Assembly (NCBI RefSeq): GCF_046630445.1
Contig: NC_092336.1
Span: 205,935,001-205,999,000, forward strand
Length of the DNA: 64,000 nt
DNA from: Rutidosis leptorrhynchoides
Taxonomy: Eukaryota > Streptophyta > Magnoliopsida > Asterales > Asteraceae
Direction: 5' to 3'
The notes below the pieces were generated by a model. The model searched no databases. It saw only the letters and a list, made by a program, of their open reading frames with translations, and was not told the origin of the DNA. Each line of letters starts with the position of its first letter. Within the stretch, counting starts at the first letter, position 1. A program made the position numbers and the translations under genes. Positions 1 to 12,733 of this stretch are shown piece after piece.

Positions 1-980
1 TACTAACAACGAGCTGCTAACTACGGACTAAGGAATTATTCAAAGTATTAAAAGTATAACAAGTATATATATGTGACGTTTGTTTAAAAAGAAAAGGTAT
101 TGATATATTATATATGGATAGGTTCGTGATATCAACCGGAGACCAAGTCAAATTATATATATCTTCAAGACGAAAGTGAGTATATAGTCCCACTTTTAAA
201 CTCTAAATATTTCGGGATGAGAATACATGTATTTTATGTTTTACGTTATGGACACAAGTAACTGAAAAATATATTCTACGTTGAGTTGTACCACTGGCAT
301 ACTTCCCTGTAGCTTGGTAACTAATATTTACAGCGGTATTGTAAACGCGAATCCTGTTGATAGATCTATCGGGCCTGACAACCCCAACCGGACTGGACGA
401 CCAGTATTCAACGGTTGCACAGTACTTCGTTTCGTGACTACACTTGGTACAGTGTAGTAAGATTTCATATTAAAGGGAATATGCGACGTGATTAATTGTT
501 AAGTATGGTTACCAAGTGCTCAACCACTTAGAATATTTTTATTAAAATGTTTATATATGAAATCTTGTTGTCTATATTTATATCGCTGTCGACATTAAAC
601 CTATATCTCACCAACTTTATGTTGACATTTTAAAGCATGTTATTCTCAGGTATGAATTAAGTCTTCCGCTGTGCATTATCTCGTACTAAGGATACTACTT
701 GAGGCCATTAAGGACTTATATCATAAGGCGTTGCATTCGAGTCATTGAAGTTCATAGAGACTATTATTAAGTAAATGGCGGTTTAGGTCATTTGAATATT
801 ATGAAATGTCAGGCGAATATGTCAATTATGGATGTAACTATAGATTGTCTTTTAAGAATAAATGCAACGTTTGTAAGATGTATCATATAGAGGGCAAGTA
901 CCTCGCAATGTTATCAACTATTGTAATTCGTTTGTAATCAATATGGACAACGTCCGGATGATTAGTTTCGGATCCTTTCA
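1..980 (+). repeat. 5' LTR of element A (3' part only)
   Basis: Nearly identical to 6669-7648; I noticed only isolated differences, for example around 854 versus 7515. It ends GGATCCTTTCA, with the CA terminus at 980. By alignment with the 3' LTR, about 2010 bp of this LTR lie left of the window. Confidence 0.93.
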
Positions 981-982
981 GT

Positions 983-994
983 TGGTATCAGAGC
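983..994 (+). other. Primer binding site, initiator tRNA-Met type
   Basis: TGGTATCAGAGC lies 2 bp after the LTR end. It is complementary to the 3' end of plant initiator tRNA-Met, the usual minus-strand primer for many plant LTR elements. Confidence 0.85.
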
Positions 995-1392
995 GTTGGT
1001 CTTAGCGAACCAGGCCTTGCATTAGTGTGTCTAACTAGTAGTTGTTAGGATACATTAAGTGAGTCTGGACTTTGACCGTGTCTGCCTGTCAAAAGTTTTG
1101 CTTATCAATCCTAGTCGGAAATCATCTGCTTATCATTCTTAGGGAACTGCCTGCTTATCATTCTTAAGTCTAGACACATCTTACTGCATTTAGTGCATCG
1201 ATAGTGTATAGACAAAATTCATATCCTAGCGTATCTGTTACTATAGACATTGCCTGACGTATTTCAAAGATTCTCCGTAATTCATGGGATTTTGATATTA
1301 TATATACATATGTAAATTATGTATTGAAGAGTACCAAACCCAAATCCTATAATCTATTCCAAACCAAAAATTCATTTCTCCGACCATACAAG

Positions 1393-1839
1393 ATGGATTC
1401 TTCATCCAGCTCAAATTCCTCCGACTTCGATAGCTTCGCCGATATGGATTTCCATTCGAGCTCCGAGAACAGCGTTACCGGAATGGATCAACCAATTTCC
1501 CATCATCTATTCTGGATGAATTGGGGATGGGTTCGTAATATACTAAATTTCTGGAGGCAAGAAGAAGGTGATCCATTCCATCCACCAAATTGTCCTCTTA
1601 ACGATGAACCTGAAGCACTTACCGGCGAACCTATTCGAAACACCATTTTCTCGCTCATTTCTAGAGTATCTCGTCATGATTACATACTATCCCATATTTC
1701 AAATCTTGTTCATTCACTCGTTCCAACCGTCAATCATCCCGGTATAATAGAAGAAGTCAACGAACTTCGTGCTCGGGTAGTGGTTTTGGAGAATATGGTG
1801 CGAAGGTTACAAACACCAACAGCAGCACCAGCAGCATAA
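1393..1839 (+). CDS. Gag-like protein of element A (148 aa)
   Basis: This is the only substantial ORF of element A. The first in-frame ATG is at 1393; the frame is open upstream but has no earlier ATG. The N-terminus is rich in serine and acidic residues. A conserved core around residues 30-80 contains QPISHHLFWMNWGWV and GDPFHPPNCPL. The C-terminus (about residues 115-140) has the heptad-like pattern EVNELRARVVVLENMVRRL, which suggests a coiled coil. A homologous, frameshifted copy lies in each unit of the minus-strand array, so this is the coding sequence the family retains. Position just after the primer site suggests gag, but I see no zinc knuckle inside the ORF and recognise no named domain. 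The role in particle assembly is inference. Confidence 0.6.
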   Translation: MDSSSSSNSSDFDSFADMDFHSSSENSVTGMDQPISHHLFWMNWGWVRNILNFWRQEEGDPFHPPNCPLNDEPEALTGEPIRNTIFSLISRVSRHDYILSHISNLVHSLVPTVNHPGIIEEVNELRARVVVLENMVRRLQTPTAAPAA

Positions 1840-4658
1840 TCCGTACTACCATCGTCAACGCCGACAGTACCTTTATCACCCCAATCACAACCGCGCCTTA
1901 AATCTCAACATCACAATCTGTATCTCGAATATCAACATCACACGACTCAATATCTGTACTTCGAGTATGATCTTCGTTCTATATATCGTTCTACATCGAT
2001 TATCTTCGCTTTACGTATCGTATGACGATTATGTAATTTCTAAAGTCTTAGAGATTATGTAACCTAGAATTAACGATAAATCAAATGAGTTTAATATCTT
2101 ATTGACTCATTAAATCTATGATTATCTCTGAAGAAAATATATATGCAAGTATATTTTCATAAAGATAGTAATTAAAAATTCCTTCGTACAAACTATTAAT
2201 GATGAAAATATTTTAACGGGTGGGTAGTACCCGAGGAATATTTAGAATTCACATTAATAAGTTATATTGTACATTCTTGAATCTGATTCAACGGTTATCT
2301 ATTATCTTACTTACAACCACCGATATTCGTATCCGCTCACCCCAGAATAACCATTTTCAATCAAATTTCATATTCGGATTTTGACCTACCAGAATCCAAC
2401 AAGTGGCATAAAGAAGAAAACATTGGACAAAATAAAAAAAAATTGTTAGAAACACACGATTTAACTAATTAAAAATCTATTAAGGATTCCACGCTAACTG
2501 TTCCGGCTAACTCTGGACAATTAAAATGAATTAAAATGTTGATTGTAACATATGAAGCTAAACAATTCTTCAAGCTTGCCACTTGATTTTATCTTAAACC
2601 TCATTCGTAACTTGACGATTACAATTCGCATTCAAATCCTTTCATGATTCCTGAAAACACCTCGACCGAGAAGTTGAACCCGCCGCACCTTGCTACGGAA
2701 TGAAGATTTATACATACAGTTATACACCTGAAGAACTCTCGAACCCAAATTCATAATTTAACACATAACGTATTGAATCCTTTGCCATTTATTAGCAAGA
2801 ACAACCCTATAATTCCTTTTCAAGAAGCTAATTTTGTCACAGCTCCACTTCGACTTTTCAGTGAGATTATTTCTATTATAATCATGATATTTATACCTTG
2901 TCCTTTCACCGTCATTACCGAAAAACCTTTTATATCCCTCGACAACATCAACAGGTGCACCAGCAGATCGTTATCCTTTTGGCGAAATCAACAATCAGTA
3001 TTTTGAAAATCTCGCGGAACTTCTTCCATCATATCTATAATGTCTATCCCTAAGAATTTCATAATCTGAACGTGAAGTTTCTGAAAAACACCCGGGACTA
3101 TGAAATAGTTCTTGAAATGCTAACGAAACAGCAAAAACTGTAAACGACTTTAACGGTCAAAAGTTTGATGACAAAGAATAGTAAGGTGGTAAAGCTGAAA
3201 AAAATAAGTTTGGAACTAGAAAACGGATGAAGCAAAGTATGAAAGAGGCTGTGGATAAATCACAGGGACTGAACCTGCTCTCAAAGAATACAAACGATTC
3301 CGTACCTGCTGAAACCGTCAGTAAGAACCCTACTCTTTATTCAAAACCTTGCCCGGATGATATTTTTCATCATCATCTTATCTTAGATATTATAAGATAT
3401 CTTCATATCATTTGTTATACATATTTTTCATATTTCTGGAGATATTTTTACAACTATTCCTATCTGCGATCATTTATCTCTCCGTAACATCTGCGTTACA
3501 ATATAAAAGAAACTGTGTTAATTTCTAAATTCTGAAACCTCTGAGATTAAAATATAAATGATTTGAAGTAGTGTTGGGAACTGATGCATGAATTAGTATA
3601 ATATAATGAAACTTGATCAACTTTATTATATTACAGTAAGTCATGTTAAGTTTCTAATGGAATGTGATGATTCACAGTACCGTCATCATGTGCCATGTTA
3701 CACGGCTCTTACATTCTATCAAGTCTCCAAACATATTAGAACGTATCACCTTGATAGTTCTATTTTTCCGGAATATTCGAGTAATTTAACGAATCAAGAT
3801 CGTGCCATTACAATTTCATTCTAAAACCAATAGCTAGGTTCATTCCAAATTTCCTACCTACGAATTTCGGACCATTGTTCGCTTGGCTCGAGGACAGGAA
3901 GAAGAAACGAAGGGACAAAACCTCAGAATAGAAATAGGAACATAAACCACAGCAAATAAGAGAGAGCATTAACTGTGGATGACAATGATTTTAAGGGACG
4001 GGAGTAGGAACATCGAAATATAAGGGAAGGTATAAAACCTAACAACAACCCCGAAACTACAAACCGTGCATATCAATACGTATTGCAACGTAAAGGCATG
4101 GGAGAATTAAAAACATTATAATTCCAAGGAAAGGATAAAAGAGAATAGATTCTTCTGGTGATAGATGAAAAAGAAGAATGAAAGATATGAAAGTTAGAAA
4201 TATAACAAGGATTAGAATGGGATGGAGCATATTAGCGAATGTCTTAAAGTAGGAACTAAAGAGAAAGAATAGAAGATGTGGGAAGAAAGAAAGGGAAGGA
4301 GGTAAATTTATAGTGAAATATTCGACAAAGAAATCAAAACAGATTGCCGCGTTAAATCAAAGAAGATCCTGATCGCCGCAAAACTAAATCTTATTACATA
4401 AGATTTTCTTTAAAACCCTTAAATCCCGGAAATCGATCATAATCACGTCATCGGTTACAACAATTCTATATTTACTCATTTCACTCTTTTGTGATAGCTT
4501 CGCTCGTGCGTCTCACATAACCGAATCGTTTTATCTAAATCTTTCAATAATGATAAAATTTCATTATTACCTCATATTCGTCATGAAAACATTCCTATTG
4601 TTATTTATGACAACCTCTACCAAATTTCGAGGACGAAATTTCTTTAACGGGTGGGTAC
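1840..4658 (+). other. Non-coding remainder of element A internal region
   Basis: About 2.8 kb without a convincing gene. Short stretches match the minus-strand array internal region. One is a 3227-3487 ORF fragment sharing the motif NDSVPAE with the ORF at 9562-9777 (minus). Another, near 2825-2850, reads as a zinc-knuckle-like remnant on the minus strand. The end, about 4620-4658, has the phrase CTTTAACGGGTGGGTAC just before the 3' LTR, where the polypurine tract should be; it is only weakly purine-rich. Confidence 0.6.
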
Positions 4659-7648
4659 TGTAACGACCCGGAAATTTCCGACCAAATTTAAACTCTAATC
4701 TCTATATGGTTCCGACACGATAAGCAAAAACCCTAAAGTTGACCCGCACTTTTTCGATCGTTCTATACTTATAAGATTAATATTTACATAAATTAAACCT
4801 TACCAACATGATAAGCAATCCAAATTTTTGAGACTTATGTTTTCGAAAAGAGTTTTACACAACGTTTGACCGTCTAGTTTGACCGATGATATCACGAACT
4901 ATACAATATATGATAATTATACGTTTGTGTATATATATGTATATATACATATTTAACATGATCTAAGAATGTTTTAATATCTCATTTTGTATTAATAACA
5001 ATAAGTTATAAGTATATTTTGAAACTACTAACTTAAGTTTTCAAAACGATAACCATACGTAACGTTATTTGACTTAAATACTTATGACCTATAATGTTTA
5101 TACATATATCGTATAAGTAATGTATTTAATCACTTTTAAAGACTTAAATACATAAAACAATATAAGTATATTTACAAAAGATAGCTATATTTGAATCCTC
5201 GTTCCGTTTTCTCAAAGATTTCTATACGTATACCTAGGGTATATGTACCCGTATCATACGCAGCTTCTAGATGTATTTACTATTGGTATATACCAATAAA
5301 AATCTGCTCCTTAGCAGCCTTAAATGATTAAGAAACATGTGGAACCAACCATTTGTCAAGTAGCATGAATTATTTAGCAAGAAAACAAAGTTAGGTATTT
5401 TTTTTCCTTTATAACCTAAAAACGTTTTTATGCATGCACACCATTTCTTCACCCCATTTTCTTATACTTACACTTCCATTTCTCTCTCAAAATACTCTTA
5501 ACTTCATACTTGATCATCTCCAAGCATTTTCCCCATCATTTAGCTTCAAAAACCTTACTTAAACACCATAAGAAAACCATACAAAAACACTTCAAGAAAT
5601 CCTTCCAAGAACACAAACTTACTTCCAATCTTTCATCCAATTCCATCACCCTTTTGGTTCTAGCTTTTTACTCCTCTTTTACAGAAACCTTGTCCAAGGA
5701 ACTTGAGGTAGTATCTATGTTCATAACCTTATTCGATTCATATATATATAGCTATCATATTTTGTGGTATACAATTTTAACAACAAGAACATAGTTTGAA
5801 AGTTTTCAAACTTGTTTGCAAACTAAATAGATCCTTCTAACTTAACTTTTAAAATACTTCAAGACCTGTAATATAACTTAAATATATGCTAACTTAACAA
5901 GGTATAACTTGGTTTTTCAAAGAATATCTTAAAAACTGTTTTTACGACGTCGGAGTGTAACCGGGGACTGTTTTGGGTTGGATAATTAAAAACCATCTTA
6001 AACTTTGAATTGGAGGTTTATGTTCTGGAAAAATGATTTTTACTATAAATATGTTAACACATAGAAATTTCATGATTTAATTCAAAGTATAAGTATTTTT
6101 AGAAAAATGGTCATTAAGTGTTATTTTTTTGTAACAAAAATGTTTAACTTCATAAGTTTCACTAAAGTTTCACCTATGCCGTGTGATTTTGAATACAAAC
6201 CAAGGTATTTTCAGTTCATAGTCTTAAAGAGGGACTCGATCCAATGAGATGGCAAGTTGAATCAACGAAAACGGATTTGTAACGAAGAAACTATGACCGA
6301 AACAAAATTGGTTATCCTAGACTTGTTTAACTTCGGGATTAATTGGGAAAAATTAAATAAATCACATATTTCTAAGATAACATGATATTTTATATATATG
6401 TACTTATAATTCAATTTTATATGGTTCAGAATCACCCGTAAACAACACGAGAAGATTAATCATAAGATCCCATGTTTGTACGCAACACGTCATTTGACAA
6501 CACCGGTACTTTATGTACGCAACACGTCATTTGACAACACCGGTACCGTGGGTCAAGATTAATCTCGACCAATACATATACGATGGGGTTTTATTTATTT
6601 CGTTGGGGGTTTTATTTATTTCATTGCGGGTATATTAAACATCTAAAAATGAACCATTAAAATTGAATTACTAACAACGAGCTGCTAACTACGGACTAAG
6701 GAATTATTCAAAGTATTAAAAGTATAACAAGTATATATATGTGACGTTTGTTTAAAAAGAAAAGGTATTGATATATTATATATGGATAGGTTCGTGATAT
6801 CAACCGGAGACCAAGTCAAATTATATATATCTTCAAGACGAAAGTGAGTATATAGTCCCACTTTTAAACTCTAAATATTTCGGGATGAGAATACATGTAT
6901 TTTATGTTTTACGTTATGGACACAAGTAACTGAAAAATATATTCTACGTTGAGTTGTACCACTGGCATACTTCCCTGTAGCTTGGTAACTAATATTTACA
7001 GCGGTATTGTAAACGCGAATCCTGTTGATAGATCTATCGGGCCTGACAACCCCAACCGGACTGGACGACCAGTATTCAACGGTTGCACAGTACTTCGTTT
7101 CGTGACTACACTTGGTACAGTGTAGTAAGATTTCATATTAAAGGGAATATGCGACGTGATTAATTGTTAAGTATGGTTACCAAGTGCTCAACCACTTAGA
7201 ATATTTTTATTAAAATGTTTATATATGAAATCTTGTTGTCTATATTTATATCGCTGTCGACATTAAACCTATATCTCACCAACTTTATGTTGACATTTTA
7301 AAGCATGTTATTCTCAGGTATGAATTAAGTCTTCCGCTGTGCATTATCTCGTACTAAGGATACTACTTGAGGCCATTAAGGACTTATATCATAAGGCGTT
7401 GCATTCGAGTCATTGAAGTTCATAGAGACTATTATTAAGTAAATGGCGGTTTAGGTCATTTGAATATTATGAAATGTCAGGCGAATATGTCAATTATGGA
7501 TGTAACTATAGATTTTCTTTTAAGAATAAATGCAACGTTTGTAAGATGTATCATATAGAGGGCAAGTACCTCGCAATGTTATCAACTATTGTAATTCATT
7601 TGTAATCAATATGGACAACGTCCGGATGATTAGTTTCGGATCCTTTCA
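4659..7648 (+). repeat. 3' LTR of element A (2990 bp)
   Basis: Starts TGTAACGACCCGG and ends TCCTTTCA, with TG...CA termini. Its right 980 bp match the partial 5' LTR. It is followed at 7649-7653 by ACAGT, the likely target-site duplication. It includes a 33-bp tandem duplication (6477-6546). No gene is seen in it. Confidence 0.92.
6477..6546 (+). repeat. 33-bp direct duplication in the LTR of element A
   Basis: The segment beginning TGTACGCAACACGTC is present at 6477-6509 and again at 6514-6546, identical over 33 bp, period 37. Confidence 0.9.
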
Positions 7649-8041
7649 ACAGTACCTACCCGTTAAAGAAATTTCGTCCCGAAATTTGAGTGGAAAGGTC
7701 GTGAATGATAATAAGTATGTTTTCATGAAGCATACGGACTAAAAATTAGAGTTTTATCATCCGCGAATAATTTGGATAAACAATCCATTTATATGAAGAG
7801 TACGAATGAAGCTAACATAGAAGAGTGAAATGAGTAAGTGTAGATTCATCTTATCATTTGACGTAGATATGATTGATTCCCAGATTTCAAGGGATTTGAA
7901 GAAAATCTTCTTAATAAGATTTGACTCTCCGGTAATCAAGGGAATTAGGATCCGCTTTAAATGCGATCGTCCATTTTAATTGTTCTGTCAGAGTTTTTCT
8001 TATAAATTCACCTCCTTCATTTCCTTACAACTCACACCTTC

Positions 8042-8659
8042 TGTTGATGCATTTTATGCAAGTCCCTAGACATCTACCCACCTCCATTGCAGGTACAACA
8101 GTTTACAGGCTACCATGATTGCTCGTTATTATCCTATCCGTGTTTGTATGTGGTTACAGGAACTAAAGGAACGCGATTTAGATGTTTGACTATGTTAGAC
8201 TTAGTCAGACGTACGAGTGAAGCCTCACTAGTACAGCTGATAAGCTCATATGCACGGTTAATGATGAGCTAAGTCACAATTACAGCCTAAATGAGAAGAC
8301 ACGAGTGAGTGATCACCCGTAGTTGATGAAGCCAACTCGTACGTGTGATGAATGAATCGTATGGGTGAGTCAAAAGCAGGGGTATATAAAGTCTTATGTT
8401 CTTCATTTTAGGTTAAGCCTCTCATTTGTTACACACACTTAGATCTAGTGAGCTCCTCCGATTCTCTCTCAGTCCAAATTCACCAGGTGGTGAATAATAG
8501 CTCTAGGTGTTGATCTAATCACACTTGATTTAGTTGTGGTTTGACTAAATTAATCAAAAAAACAAAACTTAACCTATTCACTAGAGGGTTTGATTCATTT
8601 ATTCCGCCATTGTGTGAGTTAAATCTGTTGATTTCTAAGTTCCTAGTCATGTTTCATCA
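8042..8659 (+). repeat. Solo LTR of an unrelated retrotransposon inside array unit 2
   Basis: A 618-bp segment begins TGTTGATGC and ends TTTCATCA. It is flanked by the perfect 5-bp direct repeat CCTTC (8037-8041 and 8660-8664). Element A lacks it: its related sequence runs straight from the left to the right flank. The segment has a TATA box (TATATAAA, 8383-8390) and pyrimidine-rich sequence downstream, as expected of a plus-oriented LTR promoter. There is no internal domain, so it is a solo LTR. Confidence 0.82.
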
Positions 8660-11234
8660 CCTTCTATTCTTTCCCCCTCAACTCATATTTTAAAGTATTC
8701 ATCAATATGCTCCATCCAGTTCTGATTCTCGATATACTTCTAACTTTCATATCGGTCATTCTTCTTTTTCATCTACCGCCGGAAGAATCTATTTACTTCT
8801 ACTATACTCTTGGGTTTATAGTGTTTCTAGTTCTCCCGTGTCTTTGTATTGCTATATGCATCGATATATATGGTTTATAATTTCTGGTTTGTCGATGGGC
8901 TTTATATGTTCCCTTATATTTCAAAGTCTCTACTTCTATCTTCTATAATCATTATCATTCATAGTTAATGCTCTCTTTTATTTGCTACAATTTATACCCC
9001 AATTTCTATTTCGGAGTTTTGTCCTTTCGTTTCTTCTTCTTGCTATTAAGCACCGCTCGTAATGGTCTAGAATTCACAGATATGAATTTCGGAATGAACA
9101 TTGTTAATGTTCTAGGAAGGAAATTGTGATGGCACGATCTTGACTTATCAAATTACTAGAATACCTTGGAAAAGGCCGAATCATCAAGAAATATTTTCTT
9201 GATATTTTAGAGGTTAAATAGAATACAAGAGTCATATAACATGGCACATGATGATGTTATGATCTGTGAATCATCACGTTCCATTTAGAAACTCAGCATG
9301 ACTTACTGTAATATAATCACATTGATCAAGTGTCATTATATTATACTAATTCATGCTTCAGTTCCCAACACTACTTCAAAATATTCCTATTTTAAACTTG
9401 AATGTTTCAGAATTTAGAAACTAAAATAGTTTCTTTTATGATGTAATACAGATAGCGCGAAGAGGTAAATGATTTCAAATAAGAAAAATTAAGAAAATAT
9501 CTTCAGAAATATGGAGGATATTTATAATGAAAGATATGATGATATTTTAAAATTTCTAATATCAGAGGATGATGAAGAATATTGTCCGTAGGGGTTTAGA
9601 GTCAGGAGCAAGGTATTCGTTAATAACTTCAGCAGGTACTGAATCATTTGGATCCTTTGAAGTCAGGTTCAGTCTTTGTAATTCTTCCACAGCCTCCTTC
9701 CTACTTTGCTCAATCCGTTTTCCAGTTCTAAAACTTCTCTTTTTCTGCGCTTTGCCAGCACACTTCATCATTATCATCCATCTTTTACCGTTTAAAGTCG
9801 TTTATAGTTTTTGCTGCTTCATCAGCATTTTTTCCATTTTCGGAGAACCAATTCGTAGTTCGGAGTGTTTTTCAGAAACTTCACATTTAAATTAAGTCCA
9901 GAAGATAGACGTTATATATACACATATAACTGTTGGCGTAGACATGCTGCGAGATTTCAAAATACTGATTGCTAATTCCTAATGATTCGTATGGCAATTC
10001 TCATTACAAGATGCGAATGAGTAAATGATGGGGTTTCAATGAATAATTATAATGACTTTTTGGAGAGGCTAAAGTCAAAGGGTAATGAAGTTGTTGGTAC
10101 ATCTGCTAATAATGTGGTGGAATGTAAAAGGTTCCCTAGTAACGATGGTGTATATCTCAAGGTTATAATAAGGTTAGTCTGACTGAAAAGTCGAAGTTGA
10201 CTTGCTGGAGCTGTGACAAAACTAGTTACTTTGAATAGGAGTCGCAAAGTTATTTTTGCTAATAAATGTCAAAGAATCTGACGCGGATACGTTGTTTAAA
10301 CTTTTACTTTGGTTTCAAGAGTTTTTTAGGTACATAACTGTGGGTAACATGTGGTTGGATCATCATCTCGATTGCGCATCATTCGAAGTGTCTTCAGAAA
10401 TTTTCAAAGGGTTTGAACACAGATTGTAATCGTTAACATACATTTGATGTTCTAACACAGTTTTGAAGTCAAAATATAGCTTGTGAAAGATGTAAGGATC
10501 TAAGAGTGATGATTTTGGTCATATCTCAAGTTGAATTTTGAGATTTCAAAATCAGAATATGTAATTAAATTTTGAATGAGTATGGTTGTTTTGATTTCTA
10601 TAAAAGAATGTATATTGTTGTGAAAGTAGGGAGTATAATGGATGATTTGCTGAATCAGATTCGAAGAATGTAACATATTAATTGTGAATTTGTATATCTC
10701 TCGGGTATTACCTACCCGTTAAAAAAAATTCACAATTAATATTTTGTACAAAAGAATTTTATTACAGTCTTTATGAAAATATATATATGTATATTTTCTT
10801 CAGATGTAACATAGATTTAATGAGTTAATGTTAAATAAAACTCATTTGATTTACGGTTGAAACTAGAATTGAATAATCCCTAAAGGCTTTAAAAAGTACA
10901 TAACTTTTACGCAGTATTTCTTTAATGACATTGAAATTATGAATCAATACTTCGTTATTTGTTGATGTATGATGTTCGGTTCGTGGAATTCTTGTGAATT
11001 TCGCAAAGTACGAATGATGTTATCTGAAAAGTTTCGGGTACATCGATGATGAAAGTGTAAAATCAAATATATACTTGATTTATTATGAATTGGAATTTGT
11101 TGAATTGCGATAGAGATTGTAGTTAACGCTGGTTAAGTTGCGGCCGAAGGACGTACATTATTGCATATTTGTAATATGAATTAACCGAGTACTTAAGATT
11201 CACACACAATAGCTTAGCACGGAAAGATTTATTT

Positions 11235-11238
<4 letters not shown>

Positions 11239-11278
<40 letters not shown>
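11239..11278. repeat. (AT)n microsatellite, about 20 units
   Basis: Pure AT dinucleotide run in array unit 2; the equivalent in unit 1 (20073-20174) has about 51 units. Confidence 0.95.
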
Positions 11279-11283
<5 letters not shown>

Positions 11284-11790
11284 CTTCAGAGGGAATGAGT
11301 TAATTCTTCAAAACTCGTTGATACAATATACACGTTATTGATTCGTAATTATGTCCACAGTGATTCTTGAACTGACGGAGTTTGTGATGTTATCGGTGTT
11401 GTTGATTCGGATGCTGACTGTACTGATGATGCTGGTAACGCTGACGGTACTGTTGATGCTGTTGGTAAAGCAAGTTTAGCTTGTTAATCACACACCATTT
11501 TTGTCAGGGTTTCTACTCTTCCTTCTATCATTTTGGTTCGCTTAACTGATTTATGGTTAGGGCTAGATTAGATAATCTCTAAGACTTTAGAGATTACATA
11601 ATCGCCGCGGAATGTTTCTCCAATGAAGTTATGAATTAATACTTCATCAGTTATTGTTGTTGGTACTCCTTGGTATCTATGGTGCGTATGACGTTGATGC
11701 TCGTGGGACAGATTGTGAAGTTGAGGTTTACGACGCGGTTGTGGTTGGAGGTGGTAATGGTACTGTTGGCGTTGATGATGGTGGTACTGG

Positions 11791-12224
11791 TTATGCTGTT
11801 GATGCTGTTGTTGGTGTTTGTAATCTCTGCACCATATTCTCCAAAGCCACTACCCGAGCGCGAAGCTCGTTGACTTCTTTTATTACACCGGGGTGATTGT
11901 CGGTTCGGACGAGCGGATAAATAAAATCTAAAATTTGATATAATATATAATAGTGACGAGATACTCTGGAAATGAGCGAGAAATGGTGTTTCGGACAGGT
12001 TCGCCGGTAAGTGCTTCAGGTTCTTCGTCAAGAGGGCAATGTGGTGGATGGAAGGGATCACCTTCTTCTTGTCTCCAATGATTGAGGAGGCTACGAACCC
12101 ATCCCCAATTTATCCAGAATAGGTGATGACTGATTGGTTGATCTATTCCGGTCACACTGCTTTCGGAGCTTGAATGGGATTCCATTTCAGAATCTGAGTG
12201 ACTTGAACTGATGACGAATTCCAT
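11791..12224 (-). pseudogene. Broken gag-like ORF, array unit 2
   Basis: Homologue of the 148-aa ORF of element A. The ATG is at 12224. The core with QPISHHLFWINWGWV and GDPFHPPHCPL is intact. Near 11985 a run of T residues is one base shorter than in element A, which shifts the frame, so translation from the ATG stops early at 11928. The downstream part still encodes the coiled-coil segment (ELRARVVALENMVQRL) in another frame and ends at the TAA at 11791-11793. The same frameshift occurs in unit 1, so it predates the tandem duplication. The product, if any, lacks the coiled coil. Confidence 0.78.
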
Positions 12225-12298
12225 TTCGTACGATTGGATAAAGGATTTTTTTCCGATATGGAATGATTTTGGCTAACGGATGGTATTATAATTACATA

Positions 12299-12300
<2 letters not shown>

Positions 12301-12390
<90 letters not shown>
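12301..12390. repeat. (AT)n microsatellite, about 45 units
   Basis: Pure AT run between the primer site and the gag-like ORF of unit 2; unit 1 has about 43 units at 21198-21284. Confidence 0.95.
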
Positions 12391-12393
<3 letters not shown>

Positions 12394-12721
12394 TCAAAAG
12401 ATTTCGTAGATTACGGAGGACTTTGCGGGATATGTCAGGCAAAGTTTAAAGTAACAGATACGATAAGATATGATTTAGCAGATATGCTAAGATATGAATT
12501 TTTGTCTATACACTATTCATGCAATCAATGCAGCAAGACGTGTCTTAGACTAAAAATGATAAGCAGGTAATTTCCTGAGGATGATAAGTAGTTAATTTTT
12601 GACACAAAATGATAAGCAAAACTGTTGACATGCATACACGGTAGAAGTCCAGACTCACTAATGCATCCTATCGATTTATCAGTTAGACACACTAATGCAG
12701 ACCTGGTTCGCTAAGACCACC

Positions 12722-12733
12722 GCTCTGATACCA
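12722..12733 (-). other. Primer binding site of array unit 2
   Basis: GCTCTGATACCA on the plus strand, that is TGGTATCAGAGC on the minus strand, 2 bp from the LTR end at 12736. It fixes the minus orientation and matches initiator tRNA-Met. Confidence 0.85.

Larger units (their letters stand above)
1..7648 (+). mobile_element. Pol-less Gypsy-like LTR retrotransposon (element A), left end outside window
   Basis: Bases 1-980 recur at 6669-7648, so the element has a partial 5' LTR, an internal region (981-4658) and a complete 3' LTR (4659-7648). A tRNA-Met type primer site follows the 5' LTR, which fixes the plus orientation. The internal region has one gag-like ORF and no protease, reverse transcriptase or integrase reading frame on either strand, so the element must move with proteins supplied by another element. 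It resembles the large retrotransposon derivative (LARD) or TR-GAG classes. The minus-strand array at 7649-25388 is a diverged relative with the same terminal sequences. Confidence 0.88.

Noticed and set aside
983-994. Possible tRNA gene fragment
   Set aside because: Only the 12 bases complementary to a tRNA 3' end are present beside an LTR, which is a primer site and not a tRNA gene.
9569-9895. 108-codon plus-strand ORF, repeated at 18399-18725
   Set aside because: It is opposite to the more protein-like minus frame at the same place, has no recognisable domain, and is present twice only because the unit is duplicated.
11651-11896. Val/Gly-rich and Met/Val-rich plus ORFs opposite the gag-like remnant
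   Set aside because: Shadows of the minus-strand coiled-coil region.
12152-12442. Minus ORF with a long Tyr-Ile repeat
   Set aside because: It reads through the AT microsatellite at 12301-12390; no gene expected.
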